Assembly (NCBI GenBank): GCA_938038825.1
Contig: CALHST010000161.1
Span: 1-5,816, forward strand
Reading direction: 5' to 3'
Source of the DNA: an uncultured Paracoccaceae bacterium
Lineage (GTDB): Bacteria; Pseudomonadota; Alphaproteobacteria; Rhodobacterales; Rhodobacteraceae
Length of the DNA stretch: 5,816 nucleotides
Program-made: the position numbers and the translations under genes
Shown here: positions 5,452 through 5,816 of the stretch, piece after piece
Position numbering within the stretch: the stretch's first letter is position 1
Layout: each line of letters begins with the position of its first letter
Notes under the pieces: generated by a model
Databases searched by the model: none
Seen by the model: only the letters and a program-made list of their open reading frames with translations
What the model was told of the DNA's origin: nothing

Positions 5452-5816
5452 ATGGCAGACACTGCACAAGCCACGTCGCTGGACACCCGTTCTTGGTACA
5501 AGCGCAATGAAATCGCGGTCACGCCGTGGTTGTTCCTTGCCCCCGGTGTCTTGTTTTTTATAGTCTACGTGATCTTTCCAATCATGCAGTCGATCAACGT
5601 ATCCTTTTATCAGTGGGATGGGTTAGGAGCTGCTGAGTTCGTCGGCACGGCCAACTATGCCGAATTGTTTGACGATGACGCCTTTTACACCAGTTTGCGC
5701 AACAACCTGATCTGGTTGTTCCTTTACCTGCTTGCCATTCCTGCGGGTCTTATGATCGCGCTGCTGTTGAACCAGACAGTCTTTGGCATCCGTCTTTATA
5801 AAAGCCTGTTTTTCTT
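5452..5816 (+). CDS. ABC sugar transporter permease, MalF/UgpA type, 5' part only
   Basis: This inner-membrane subunit would form half of the translocation channel for the solute delivered by the upstream binding protein. The window holds the first 121 codons plus 2 nt; the family is normally about 290-310 residues, so most of the gene, including the EAA loop that docks the ATPase, lies beyond the right edge. Residues 1-20 are cytoplasmic and polar. A first membrane helix runs from about 24 to 46 (TPWLFLAPGVLFFIVYVIF). It is followed by the family-typical periplasmic segment VGTANYAELFDDDAFYTSLRNN (split as VGTANYAELF at 64-73 and DDDAFYTSLRNN at 74-85), then a second helix at about 86-107. 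GGGAGG 4 nt upstream supports the start. A MalG-type second permease is expected next. Confidence 0.93.
   Translation, partial: MADTAQATSLDTRSWYKRNEIAVTPWLFLAPGVLFFIVYVIFPIMQSINVSFYQWDGLGAAEFVGTANYAELFDDDAFYTSLRNNLIWLFLYLLAIPAGLMIALLLNQTVFGIRLYKSLFF

Noticed and set aside
2003..5816. Naming the importer as glycerol-3-phosphate (ugp) or maltose (mal) specific because phoX is nearby
   Set aside because: The subunits show only family-level features. The binding protein has no motif that fixes the substrate, and phoX is a separate unit with its own control signals.

Overview
The window looks like chromosomal DNA from a marine-type alphaproteobacterium, most likely the Rhodobacteraceae/Roseobacter group. 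This is judged from moderate GC content, codon style, strong GGGAGG-type ribosome binding sites, and the protein families present. No species can be named from the sequence alone. No RNA gene, insertion sequence, CRISPR array or origin was seen.

Layout: (1) Positions 1-1611, minus strand, hold the first 537 codons of a Tat-exported PhoX-type (DUF839) alkaline phosphatase; its 3' end lies beyond the left edge. (2) Positions 1612-2002 are a 391-nt gene-free interval. It holds a PhoB-box-like direct repeat close to phoX, a second and more distant set of three 11-nt CTGT repeats, and a GC-rich hairpin just after the next gene. (3) Positions 2003-3864, minus strand, hold a two-gene unit: an IclR-family regulator followed, with a 4-nt ATGA overlap, by a MalK/UgpC-type sugar ABC ATPase. 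(4) Positions 3865-4040 are a divergent control region with a clear -35 element, a -10 candidate and an imperfect palindrome suited to an IclR-type operator. (5) Positions 4041-5306, plus strand, encode a periplasmic solute-binding protein. (6) Positions 5307-5451 hold a pair of inverted REP-like palindromes with GTAG heads. (7) From 5452 to the right edge is the start of a MalF/UgpA-type permease.

Regions 3-7 form one carbohydrate-type ABC importer locus. The binding protein captures the solute in the periplasm, the permease (with a second permease presumably beyond the right edge) forms the channel, and the ATPase powers it. The IclR protein probably controls both divergent units in response to the substrate or a product of it. 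The substrate cannot be read from the sequence. phoX is a separate phosphate-starvation function, probably PhoB-controlled, and transcribed away from the transporter.

Most of the content is conventional. The points most worth checking are the Gln-to-His change in the ATPase Q-loop, the GTAG REP doublet between binding protein and permease, and the two PhoB-like repeat clusters upstream of phoX.
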